Source: SZAS-79 sp965279075
GTDB taxonomy: Bacteria > Pseudomonadota > Gammaproteobacteria > Burkholderiales > SG8-39
Length of the DNA stretch: 64,000 bases
NCBI GenBank assembly: GCA_965279075.1
Contig: CBDIHI010000005.1
Span: 62,001 to 126,000, forward strand
Direction of reading: 5' to 3'
The notes beneath the pieces are model-generated. The model saw only the letters and a program-made list of their open reading frames with translations. It did not search any database and was not told the origin of the DNA. Position 1 is the first letter of the stretch, and each line of letters starts with the position of its first letter. Positions 34,301 to 42,205 of this stretch are shown piece after piece. Both the position numbers and the translations under genes were made by a program.

Positions 34301-34561
34301 TCAGGCCCCGGCGAGCAGCGGGTCGAGCCTGCCGGTGCGGTCGAGGTCGTGGAGGTCGTCGCAGCCGCCGACGTAGGTCCCGCCGACCCAGATCTGCGGC
34401 ACGCTGGTGCGCCCGGTCTTCGCGGTCATCTCGGCGCGGCGCTGCGGCTCGAGGTCGACGCGCACCTTGTCGATCGCGTCCACGCCCTTGCCGGCGAGCA
34501 GGCGCTCGGCGGCGATGCAGTACGGGCACGTCGCCGTGCAGTACATCAGGACCTGCGCCAT
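34301..34561 (-). CDS. grxC: glutaredoxin 3
   Basis: 86 residues with the active-site CPYC at 12-15, TSVPQIWVGG (the cis-Pro glutathione site) and GGCDDLHDL. It reduces disulfides and glutathione mixed disulfides using glutathione. It lies 15 bases after the rhodanese stop and 41 bases before secB. Confidence 0.95.
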   Translation of the reverse strand: MAQVLMYCTATCPYCIAAERLLAGKGVDAIDKVRVDLEPQRRAEMTAKTGRTSVPQIWVGGTYVGGCDDLHDLDRTGRLDPLLAGA

Positions 34562-34576
34562 GGCTATTTCAGCCTC

Positions 34577-35011
34577 CTATTTCTTCACGACGGGCAGGCC
34601 CGCCTGCTGCCAGGCCGGGAACCCGCCGGAAAGGTTCACCACGTTCCCGAACCCCTTGGCGCGCAGCATGGCGGCAGCCTTCGAGGCGCGGGCGCCCTCG
34701 CTGCCGCAGAGCACGATCACGGGCCCGGCCTTGTGCTTGTCGAGTTCGCCCGCGCGCTTCTCGACTTCTCCGAGCGGGATGTTCTTCGCGCCCAGCATGT
34801 GGCCGTTGGCGTATTCGGTCGGCTCGCGCACGTCCAGCACCAGCGCGTCCTCGCGATTGATCAGCTGCGTGGCCTGGAGCGTGCTGACCCAGGGCCCGCC
34901 GGAAGTGCGGCGCAGGTAGGGCCACAGCAGCATCGTGCCGGACACGGCCGCCACGGCGACCAGCATGAAGTTGTTCTTGATGAAATCCAGGGGAATCGGG
35001 AAGGCGTCCAA
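34577..35011 (-). CDS. membrane-anchored rhodanese-like protein
   Basis: About 144 residues from TTG at 35011. One N-terminal membrane helix (about 16-33) precedes a single rhodanese domain, with LVLDVREPTEYANGHMLGAKNIPL and the active-site Cys loop CGSEGAR. It probably handles sulfane sulfur at the membrane. The start is uncertain: ATG at 34966 would begin inside the helix. It is divergent from gpmA. Confidence 0.85.
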   Translation of the reverse strand: MDAFPIPLDFIKNNFMLVAVAAVSGTMLLWPYLRRTSGGPWVSTLQATQLINREDALVLDVREPTEYANGHMLGAKNIPLGEVEKRAGELDKHKAGPVIVLCGSEGARASKAAAMLRAKGFGNVVNLSGGFPAWQQAGLPVVKK

Positions 35012-35103
35012 GGGGGCCGGGAGGGTCGTTGCAGGGCCCGTATTATAGAATAGGCGCAACCCGCCCAATGGGCTTCCTTCCCGCACCGTCCGGCCTCCAC
35101 CCC

Positions 35104-35853
35104 ATGTACAGACTCGTCCTCCTCCGCCACGGCGAATCCGACTGGAACCGCGAGAACCGATTCACCGGCTGGACCGACGTCGACCTGTCGGCCAGGGGCG
35201 TCGAGGAGGCACGCGCCGGCGGCCGCCTGCTGAAGGCGGAAGGCTACGCGTTCGACGTCGCCTTCACTTCGGTGCTGCGCCGCGCGATCAAGACGCTGTG
35301 GCTGACCCTCGAAGAAATGGATCGCATGTGGGTCCCGGTCGAGCACAGCTGGCGGCTGAACGAGCGCCATTACGGCGCGTTGCAGGGGCTCAACAAATCC
35401 GAGACCGCCGCCAGGTTCGGCGAGGCGCAGGTCCTCGTCTGGCGCAGGAGCTACGACACCCCGCCGCCGGCGCTGGAGAAGTCCGACCCGCGTTTCCCGG
35501 GCGGCGACCCGCGCTACGCCGGCCTGTCGCAGGCGGAACTGCCGCTCACCGAATGCCTCAAGGACACGGTCGCGCGCGTGATGCCGTACTGGAACGCTTC
35601 GATCGCGCCCGCGATCCGGTCCGGCAAGCGCGTGGTGGTCGCCGCGCACGGGAACTCGATCCGCGCGCTGGTCAAGTCCCTCGACGGCGTATCCGATGCC
35701 GACATCGTCGGCCTCAACATCCCGACCGCGATCCCGCTGGTGTACGAGCTCGACGCCGGCCTCAAGCCGCTGCGCCACTATTACCTCGGCGACCCGGCCG
35801 AGGTGGCGAGCCGCATCGCCGCGGTGTCCAGCCAGGGGAAGGCGAAGGTCTGA
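35104..35853 (+). CDS. gpmA: 2,3-bisphosphoglycerate-dependent phosphoglycerate mutase
   Basis: 249 residues. The phosphohistidine is H9 in LLRHGESDWNRENRFTGW, and the second catalytic His is in VAAHGNSIRAL (about 182). It interconverts 3- and 2-phosphoglycerate in glycolysis. The ATG at 35104 is preceded by an upstream in-frame extension that overlaps the rhodanese promoter, which was rejected. It is followed after three bases by envC. Confidence 0.97.
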   Translation: MYRLVLLRHGESDWNRENRFTGWTDVDLSARGVEEARAGGRLLKAEGYAFDVAFTSVLRRAIKTLWLTLEEMDRMWVPVEHSWRLNERHYGALQGLNKSETAARFGEAQVLVWRRSYDTPPPALEKSDPRFPGGDPRYAGLSQAELPLTECLKDTVARVMPYWNASIAPAIRSGKRVVVAAHGNSIRALVKSLDGVSDADIVGLNIPTAIPLVYELDAGLKPLRHYYLGDPAEVASRIAAVSSQGKAKV

Positions 35854-35856
35854 GCC

Positions 35857-37080
35857 ATGAGGGTCGCGCCGTTCCTCGCGGCCGCCCTGACCTGCTGCTC
35901 GCTCGCCGTCGGTGCGCCGAAGGACAACACCTCGCCGCGCGAGGCCGAGGACCTCAGGAACCTGCGCACCCGCATTGACGCGCTCAAATCCGAGCTCGAC
36001 CAGAAGGAGGCCACCCGGCGCGAATCGCGCGACGCGCTGCGCGAGTCGGAGCGGGCGATCTCGGACGCCGGTCGAGAACTGCGTACGCTGGAAGCCGAAA
36101 GCCGGGCCGCGCAGGACGAACTCAAGACGCTGGCGATACGCCGCCGCGCGCTGGGCGACGGGCTGGAGAAGCAGCAGGCCGCGCTAGGGCGCATGCTCGC
36201 GGCACGCTATGCAGCCGGGCCGCCCGACGCGCTGCGGGTAGCCCTGTCGGGCAGCGACCTCAATGCGGCCGCCCGCGACCTGTACTACCTCGGCATCCTG
36301 TCCCGGGCCGCCGCGCGGCTGCTCGGCATGTTCCGCGCGAATGCCGCCGAACTCGAGCAGGTGGCCCTGGAAGTGCGCGAAAAGGCCGCCAGGCTCGAAA
36401 CCATCGAAACCGGCACGCGCGCCGAACGGGAGAAGATTGTCGCCGAATCGCGCGAGAGGAAGCGTTTGCTGGAGCGCCTGGCCGGCGATATCCGCGCCAG
36501 TCGCAGGGAGATCAAGGTCCTGCTTGCCGACGAGTCCCGCCTGGCGCGGCTGGTAGCGGAGATCGGCAAGGTCCTGTCGGCCAAGCCCGGCGCCGGCTTT
36601 TCGAGGCGGGAGGCGGTGAAGGAACGCCGGGGCACAGCCACCGACAAAGTCCCGGAGAGCGGCCCGGCCAGGGACGACGGCCCCTTCTCCGGGTTGCGGG
36701 GGTCGCTGCGATTACCGGTGCGCGGGGAACTAGTTGCCCGGTTCGGCAGTCCACACAGGGAAGGCGGCGGATCTTCCAAGGGCGTTTTCATCCGCTCGGC
36801 GGAAGGCCAGCAGGTTCGCTCCGTCGCCGCCGGCCGCGTCGTGTTCGCCGACTGGATGCGCGGCTTTGGCAACCTGATGATCGTGGACCATGGCGAGACC
36901 TACCTGTCGGTCTACGGCAACAACGAGACGCTGCTGAAACAGCCGGGCGATACGGTGACCTCCGGCGAGCCGATCGCCACCGTCGGGAGCACCGGTGGCA
37001 GCGAGGAAACGGGCTTATACTTTGAACTGCGGCATCTGGGAAAGGCTTTCGACCCCCTGCGCTGGTCGAACCTGAAATGA
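35857..37080 (+). CDS. envC: murein hydrolase activator EnvC (degenerate LytM domain)
   Basis: 407 residues. A signal peptide (1-20) is followed by a long coiled coil (about 25-245) and a C-terminal LytM/M23 domain (about 285-405). The zinc-ligand motifs of active M23 peptidases, HxxxD and HxH, are not intact: the first is replaced by FIRSAEG and the second by SVYGNN. The protein is therefore probably an activator of amidases, as EnvC is, rather than a hydrolase. FtsEX, which recruits EnvC, is encoded at 17727-19300. It overlaps or abuts the next gene (ATGA at 37077). Confidence 0.93.
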   Translation: MRVAPFLAAALTCCSLAVGAPKDNTSPREAEDLRNLRTRIDALKSELDQKEATRRESRDALRESERAISDAGRELRTLEAESRAAQDELKTLAIRRRALGDGLEKQQAALGRMLAARYAAGPPDALRVALSGSDLNAAARDLYYLGILSRAAARLLGMFRANAAELEQVALEVREKAARLETIETGTRAEREKIVAESRERKRLLERLAGDIRASRREIKVLLADESRLARLVAEIGKVLSAKPGAGFSRREAVKERRGTATDKVPESGPARDDGPFSGLRGSLRLPVRGELVARFGSPHREGGGSSKGVFIRSAEGQQVRSVAAGRVVFADWMRGFGNLMIVDHGETYLSVYGNNETLLKQPGDTVTSGEPIATVGSTGGSEETGLYFELRHLGKAFDPLRWSNLK

Positions 37081-37103
37081 GTCCGCATCCGGGAGCAAGT
37101 GGA

Positions 37104-38540
37104 ATGGGCAGCAACATCAAAGGCAGCAGGTTCCGTCAATTCGGGCTGGTGTTCGTCGGCGCGATCGCCGGCGTGCTGGTCAGCCTCAATTTCCAGGCGA
37201 TCGCGCAACGCGACCGCTCGCCCCTGCCGATCGAGGAGCTGCGATCGTTCACGGAAGTGTTCGGCGCGATCAAGTCGAACTACGTCGAGCCGGTCGAGGA
37301 CAAGAAGCTGATCAACGAGGCCATCAACGGCATGCTGACCGGCCTCGACCCGCACTCCGCGTACCTGGACGCCGACGCATTCAAGGAACTGCAGGTCGGC
37401 ACGCAGGGCCAGTTCGGCGGCCTCGGCATCGAGGTCGGCATGGAGGACGGATTCGTGAAGGTCGTCTCGCCGATCGAGGACACGCCCGCCTATCGTGCCG
37501 GCGTGAAGCCCAACGACCTGATCGTCAAGCTCGACGACACGCCGGTGAAGGGCATGAGCCTGAACGACGCCGTGAAGAAGATGCGCGGCAAGCCGAACAC
37601 CAACATCACGCTGACGATCTCCCGCAAGGGCGAGCAGCAGCTGATCGTGATCACCCTCACCCGCGCGGTCATCAAGGTGCAGAGCGTGAAGTCGAAGGTG
37701 GTCGAGCCCGGTTACGGCTACGTGCGCGTGTCGCAGTTCCAGGAGGCGACCGCCGAAAGCCTCGCGAAGGCACTGGACGTCATGTACAAGCAGGGCCCGC
37801 TCAAGGGCCTCGTGCTCGACCTGCGCAACGACCCGGGCGGGTTGCTCTACGGCGCGGTGGCCATCTCGGCCACGTTCCTGCCGCAGAAGGCGCTGGTGGT
37901 GTCGACGGACGGCCGCACCGAGGACGCGAAGCGGAAATACTTCGCCTCCCCCGACGACTACCTGCGCGGCGGCGGGCGCGACGACTTCCTCAAAGCCCTG
38001 CCCGCGGGCGTGAAGAACGTGCCGATGGTGGTGCTCGTCAATGGCGGCTCGGCCTCGGCCTCGGAGATCGTCGCCGGTGCCCTGCAGGACTACAAGCGCG
38101 CCACGGTCATGGGCACGCAGAGCTTCGGCAAGGGCTCGGTGCAGACCATCATGCCGCTGGGCAACAACACCGCGATCAAGCTCACGACGGCGCGTTACTA
38201 CACGCCGAGCGGCCGCTCGATCCAGGCCAAGGGCATCACGCCGGACATCATCGTCGAGGAGCCGGGCGCGAACCCGCAGGCGCGGCTGCGCGAGGCCGAC
38301 CTGCAGCGCCACCTGAGCAACGGCAAGGAAAAGGAAGACGCCGACAAGGCCGCGGCCGAGAAAGCCGCCGCGGCGAAGGCGAAGCCCGCCGCCCCTGTTC
38401 CCGCCGAGGACCCGGCCAAGAAGCCGATCGAACTCGGCTCGAAGGACGACTTCCAGCTCGCCCAGGCCCTCGCGCACCTGAAGGGCGAGCCGGTCAAGGG
38501 CCAGCCGCCGAAGACCGTCGCGGACGCCAAGTCCAACTGA
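37104..38540 (+). CDS. ctpA: carboxyl-terminal processing peptidase, S41 family
   Basis: 478 residues. A signal anchor (about 9-30) is followed by a PDZ domain (about 85-165) and an S41 protease core with nucleophile Ser in NGGSASASEIVAG and general-base Lys in GTQSFGKGSVQ. The C-terminal tail (about 395-478) is Ala/Lys-rich. It cleaves C-termini of periplasmic proteins. The ATG at 37104 has GGGAG eight bases upstream; ATG at 37077 is possible and would overlap envC. The gpmA-envC-ctpA order is conserved in beta-proteobacteria. Confidence 0.95.
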   Translation: MGSNIKGSRFRQFGLVFVGAIAGVLVSLNFQAIAQRDRSPLPIEELRSFTEVFGAIKSNYVEPVEDKKLINEAINGMLTGLDPHSAYLDADAFKELQVGTQGQFGGLGIEVGMEDGFVKVVSPIEDTPAYRAGVKPNDLIVKLDDTPVKGMSLNDAVKKMRGKPNTNITLTISRKGEQQLIVITLTRAVIKVQSVKSKVVEPGYGYVRVSQFQEATAESLAKALDVMYKQGPLKGLVLDLRNDPGGLLYGAVAISATFLPQKALVVSTDGRTEDAKRKYFASPDDYLRGGGRDDFLKALPAGVKNVPMVVLVNGGSASASEIVAGALQDYKRATVMGTQSFGKGSVQTIMPLGNNTAIKLTTARYYTPSGRSIQAKGITPDIIVEEPGANPQARLREADLQRHLSNGKEKEDADKAAAEKAAAAKAKPAAPVPAEDPAKKPIELGSKDDFQLAQALAHLKGEPVKGQPPKTVADAKSN

Positions 38541-38559
38541 CCCGCGGCCGGGACCGGCA

Positions 38560-39312
38560 GTGCACGACGCGCAGCTGCTGCGCTACAGCCGCCACATCCT
38601 GCTCGACGAGTTCGGCGTCGAGGGCCAGCAGCGCATCCTCTCCAGCCACGTACTGATCGTCGGCGCGGGCGGCCTAGGCTGCCCCGCCGCGCTCTACCTC
38701 GCCGCGAGCGGCGTGGGGCGGATCACGATCGCGGACGGCGACAAGGTCGACGCCACCAACCTGCAACGCCAGATCCTGTATCGCGACACGGCCGTCGGGC
38801 AGCCCAAGGCCGATTCGGCGAAGGCTGCGCTTGCCGGGGTGAATCCCGAAGTGTCCGTGGTCGCGCTGGGCGAGAGGCTGGAAGGCGGGCGGCTCGGCGA
38901 GCTGGTGGCGTCGGCCGACGTGGTGCTCGACTGCACCGACAACTTTGCCACGCGCCATGCGCTCAACCGCGCCTGCGTGCGGCACGCGAAGCCGCTGGTC
39001 TCGGGCGCGGCGATCCGGTTCGACGGGCAGCTCGCGGTGTTCGACCTGCGGGCGAAAGACGCGCCCTGCTACGCGTGCCTCTTTCCCGAGGATGCCGCGG
39101 CGGAAGACGTGGCCTGCGCGGTGATGGGCGTGTTCTCGCCGCTGACCGGGACCATCGGCGCGCTGCAGGCGGCCGAGGCGATCAAGCTGCTCGCGGGGTT
39201 CGGCACGCCCCTCTCGGGACGGCTGCAGATGTTCGACGCGCTGCACGCGGAATGGCGCACGGTGCGCGTGCCGAAGGATCCGGGTTGCCCGGCCTGCGGA
39301 GCAAAATCCTGA
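38560..39312 (+). CDS. moeB: HesA/MoeB/ThiF family sulfur-carrier adenylyltransferase
   Basis: 250 residues from GTG at 38560. The nucleotide-binding segment is VGAGGLGCPAALYLAASGVG, with adenylation residues in DATNLQRQILY and a zinc site from CYAC and CPAC. It adenylates the C-terminus of a ubiquitin-like sulfur carrier (MoaD or ThiS). moaD and thiS are not in the window, so MoeB versus ThiF cannot be settled; the ctpA-linked copy is usually annotated MoeB. Confidence 0.88.
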   Translation: MHDAQLLRYSRHILLDEFGVEGQQRILSSHVLIVGAGGLGCPAALYLAASGVGRITIADGDKVDATNLQRQILYRDTAVGQPKADSAKAALAGVNPEVSVVALGERLEGGRLGELVASADVVLDCTDNFATRHALNRACVRHAKPLVSGAAIRFDGQLAVFDLRAKDAPCYACLFPEDAAAEDVACAVMGVFSPLTGTIGALQAAEAIKLLAGFGTPLSGRLQMFDALHAEWRTVRVPKDPGCPACGAKS

Positions 39313-39378
39313 AGATTATTTCCTGAAAGTCCGCGACAGGCGCGGCGTTCCGGCGAGATTGAATGCCGGTTTTGAAAA

Positions 39379-39966
39379 CTAGCCTACGTAGCGCCAGTGC
39401 CCGGCAAGGGACTCGGAGGGCTTCTTGGAGAAGCCGCTGTGCGCATACGAGTGCAGGCATCCGATCGTGTATCGCACCAGCGCGGCCGCGTGCGCGGCCG
39501 GATCGCCGCCGTTGGCAGCCTGCTCCTGCGCGGCGGCAAGCTTCAGGGACTGCTTCAGCGTCGCCTCGAAGCGCTCGAAGAACTGGTTCATGCGCGCCTG
39601 CAGCCTTTCGTGTTCGCCGACCAGCGCCTCGCCGGTCAGCACGCGGACCATTCCCGGGTTGGTCTCGGCGAACGCGAGCAGCGTCTCGACCAGCTTCGGC
39701 GCCTGGCGGCGTACGTCGCCCTCTTCTTCTGCGATGCGGTTGGCGAGCGTGAAGATCGAGCTCTCGATGAACTCGATCAGGCCCTCGTACATCTGGGCCT
39801 TCGACGCGAAGTGCCGGTACAGCGCGGCCTCCGACACGTCGAGCTTCTCGGCCAGCAGCGCGGTGGTGATCTTCTCTCGGCGCGGGGCTTCGAGGATCCC
39901 GGCCAGCGCCCTGAGGATCTCGAGGCGGCGCTCGCCCTTCTTGCGTTCGCTCTTCTCGCGCGGCAT
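39379..39966 (-). CDS. slmA: nucleoid occlusion factor SlmA (TetR family)
   Basis: 195 residues. A basic N-terminus is followed by a TetR-type helix-turn-helix (LAEKLDVSEAALYRHFASKAQMYEGL, about 38-63) and an all-helical C-terminal domain. The opening SERKKGERRLEILRALAGIL and the position after argB and a nucleotidase identify SlmA, which blocks FtsZ assembly over the nucleoid. It ends the leftward argB run. Confidence 0.9.
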   Translation of the reverse strand: MPREKSERKKGERRLEILRALAGILEAPRREKITTALLAEKLDVSEAALYRHFASKAQMYEGLIEFIESSIFTLANRIAEEEGDVRRQAPKLVETLLAFAETNPGMVRVLTGEALVGEHERLQARMNQFFERFEATLKQSLKLAAAQEQAANGGDPAAHAAALVRYTIGCLHSYAHSGFSKKPSESLAGHWRYVG

Positions 39967-40004
39967 GTCAGGAGTGGATGTTCATGGACGCGCAGATTGT
40001 ATCG

Positions 40005-40706
40005 CTAGAACGGGCGACGGGGGCCGGGGCCGGTGCGCGCCGCGAAACGCGTGCGAAACACATGACGGGGCAGGTCGAGCACCGAGCCGACCTTGAGGTC
40101 GACGTAGCGGGGCCTGGCGACCCCGCCGGCCACCCAGACGGTGGCGATCCCCAGGCGCTTGGCCGCCTGCAGGTTCTCCAGCATGTCGTCGACGAACACG
40201 CAGCGTTCCGGGTCGAGCTTGTGCGTGCGCATCAGCACGTGGAAACCGGCCGACGAAGGCTTGGGCCGGTAGCGCGTGCTCTCGATCGTGTAGACCGCGT
40301 CGAAATGCCGGCGCACGCCCATCGCTGCGAGGATCTGCTCGACGTAGTGCCGGGGCGCGTTCGAGAACACCAGCTTCGTGCCGCCCAGGCGCGCGAGGGC
40401 GTGCCGGAGCGCGTTCTCGTGGACGAGCATCCCGGCGAGCTCCGGAAAGCGATGCGTGGCACTGAGGAACTCGCGTGGATCGGTCCCGTGGTGCCGCATG
40501 AGGCCCGACAGCGTGGTGCCGTACTTCTGCCAGAAGCCGGCGCGCATCGTGTTAGCGCCGTCCTCGTCGACACCGAACTTGAGCTTGATGTACTCGTTGA
40601 TCTGCACGTGCATCGACGGGAAGATGTGCGGCCTCGCGTCGTGCAGGGTGTTGTCGAGGTCGAAGATCCACACCCGCCGCGACGCGGGGATGCCGGCGAT
40701 GCGCAT
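40005..40706 (-). CDS. pyrimidine 5'-nucleotidase (HAD superfamily)
   Basis: 233 residues. HAD motifs are the nucleophile FDLDNTLHDA (about 14-23), motif II VFSNAPRHYV, and motif IV CVFVDDMLENL, with Lys in RYRPKPS. It dephosphorylates pyrimidine monophosphates and resembles the yeast SDT1/PHM8-like class. The start overlaps the argB stop (TAATG). Confidence 0.9.
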   Translation of the reverse strand: MRIAGIPASRRVWIFDLDNTLHDARPHIFPSMHVQINEYIKLKFGVDEDGANTMRAGFWQKYGTTLSGLMRHHGTDPREFLSATHRFPELAGMLVHENALRHALARLGGTKLVFSNAPRHYVEQILAAMGVRRHFDAVYTIESTRYRPKPSSAGFHVLMRTHKLDPERCVFVDDMLENLQAAKRLGIATVWVAGGVARPRYVDLKVGSVLDLPRHVFRTRFAARTGPGPRRPF

Positions 40707-41590
40707 TACTTGGAGCGGATCAGCGTGCCCACGCCCTGGTCGGTCAGCACCTCGAGCAGCAGCGCGTGCGGCACGCGCCCGTCGATGATGTGCACCGTCT
40801 TCACGCCGCTCCGCGCCGCCTCGAGCGCAGAGGAGATCTTCGGCAGCATGCCGCCGGAGAGGATCCCGCTCGCGACCATCTCGTCGATCTGGCGAGGCGT
40901 GACGCCGGTCAGCAGCTGGCCCTTCTCGTCCAGCACACCCGGCGTATTGGTGAGCAGCACCAGCTTCTCGGCGTGCAGCACCTCGGCCAGCTTGCCGGCC
41001 ACGAGGTCGGCATTGATGTTGAAGCTCTCGCCGTCGTGGCCCACGCCGATCGGCGCGACCACGGGGATGAACCCGCCGGTCTCCAGGGCCGTGATCACCG
41101 CAGGGTCGATCGACTCGATCTCCCCGACCTGCCCGATGTCGACGAATTCGTCGGGCCTGTCCTTCGACGGCAGCATCAGCTTTCTCGCGCGGATGAAGGC
41201 GCCGTCCTGGCCGGTGAGGCCGACCGCCTTGCCACCGGCACGGTTGATCAGCGTGACGATGTCCTTGTTGACCGCGCCGCCGAGCACCATCTCGACCACG
41301 TCCATGGTTGCCGCATCGGTGACGCGCATGCCCTGGACGAACTCGCTCTTGATGTCGAGTTCCTTCAGCATCCTCTCGATCTGCGGGCCGCCGCCGTGCA
41401 CGACCACCGGATTCATGCCGACGAGCTTGAGGAGCACGACGTCGCGCGCGAAGTCCGCCTGCAGGGCCGCGTCGACCATCGCATTGCCGCCGAACTTGAC
41501 CACGATCGTCTTGCCGTGAAAGCGGCGGATGTACGGGAGCGCCTCGGCGAGGATGCGCGCTTTTTCGGGGGCTTGGCTGTTTGAGCTCAT
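40706..41590 (-). CDS. argB: acetylglutamate kinase
   Basis: 294 residues. Conserved blocks are IVVKFGGNAMVDAAL, NPVVVHGGGPQIERML and the C-terminal GMLPKISSALEAARSGVKTVHIIDGR. It phosphorylates N-acetylglutamate in arginine synthesis. It is the first gene of the argB-nucleotidase-slmA run, starting 78 bases downstream of hsp20 with a terminator between them. Confidence 0.97.
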   Translation of the reverse strand: MSSNSQAPEKARILAEALPYIRRFHGKTIVVKFGGNAMVDAALQADFARDVVLLKLVGMNPVVVHGGGPQIERMLKELDIKSEFVQGMRVTDAATMDVVEMVLGGAVNKDIVTLINRAGGKAVGLTGQDGAFIRARKLMLPSKDRPDEFVDIGQVGEIESIDPAVITALETGGFIPVVAPIGVGHDGESFNINADLVAGKLAEVLHAEKLVLLTNTPGVLDEKGQLLTGVTPRQIDEMVASGILSGGMLPKISSALEAARSGVKTVHIIDGRVPHALLLEVLTDQGVGTLIRSK

Positions 41591-41603
41591 GGGGGATTCT
41601 ACA

Positions 41604-41640
41604 AAGAAAAAAGGGCCGGCGCTTTGCGCACCGGCCCTTC
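41604..41640 (-). terminator. rho-independent terminator after hsp20
   Basis: Read leftward, GGGCCGGTGC-GCAAA-GCGCCGGCCC forms a long GC-rich stem with a mismatch, followed by TTTTTTCTTT. It lies 30 bases after the hsp20 stop and before argB. Confidence 0.82.
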
Positions 41641-41668
41641 TCCTGCCACGCCCGCTGCCTGCCGGGGA

Positions 41669-42109
41669 CTACTGGATCGTGATCTGCTTTCTGGTTGCGG
41701 CGGCTTTCTTCGGCAGCGTCAGCTCGAGCACGCCGTCGGCGAATTTCGCCTGCGCGCCCGCCTCGTCGACCTCCTGCGGCAGCGTGAAGCTGCGGCTGAC
41801 CTTGCCGTAGGCGCGCTCGGTGTGCAGCACGCGCTCACCCTCGGCAACTTCCTTCTCGCGCTTCATCTCGGCGGCCAGCGTCACCTGCGCGCCGTCGATC
41901 GTCAGCTGGATGTCTTCCTTCTTCACGCCGGGCAGTTCGGCATGCACGAAGTACGCGCCGTTCCTCTCGGTCACGTCCACCTTCACGCGGGCAACCGCTT
42001 CGCGGCCGTCCGCATACGAGACCGGGCGCACCAGGAACCCCTTGAACAAGTCGTCGACCAGGTCGCCGAAGTAGTCCGCGCGCGGGTCAAAACGGGTAAC
42101 GTTCACCAT
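41669..42109 (-). CDS. small heat-shock protein, Hsp20/alpha-crystallin family
   Basis: 146 residues. The alpha-crystallin domain spans about 38-135, with the hallmark A-x-x-x-n-G-V-L segment as FADGVLELTLPK near residue 125. A C-terminal ITI anchor (I-x-I) follows. It is an ATP-independent holdase forming oligomers. A close match to a sigma-32 promoter lies upstream at 42163-42190, and AAAGGAG precedes the start. Confidence 0.95.
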   Translation of the reverse strand: MVNVTRFDPRADYFGDLVDDLFKGFLVRPVSYADGREAVARVKVDVTERNGAYFVHAELPGVKKEDIQLTIDGAQVTLAAEMKREKEVAEGERVLHTERAYGKVSRSFTLPQEVDEAGAQAKFADGVLELTLPKKAAATRKQITIQ

Positions 42110-42162
42110 GATCGCTCTCCTTTCCTCTCTGAAGCGCGGGGCACCGGCCCCGCATGTCCGAT

Positions 42163-42190
42163 AGATGGGGCGGGGCCGGCGGGTTTCAAG
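42163..42190 (-). promoter_or_regulatory. sigma-32 heat-shock promoter of hsp20
   Basis: Leftward, CTTGAAA (42184-42190), a 13-base spacer and CCCCATCT (42163-42170) match the sigma-32 consensus CTTGAAA-N11-16-CCCCATnT at every defined position. It lies in the gap between hslU and hsp20, about 55 bases before the hsp20 start. Confidence 0.85.
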
Positions 42191-42205
42191 CCCCCCGCCG
42201 CGCGC

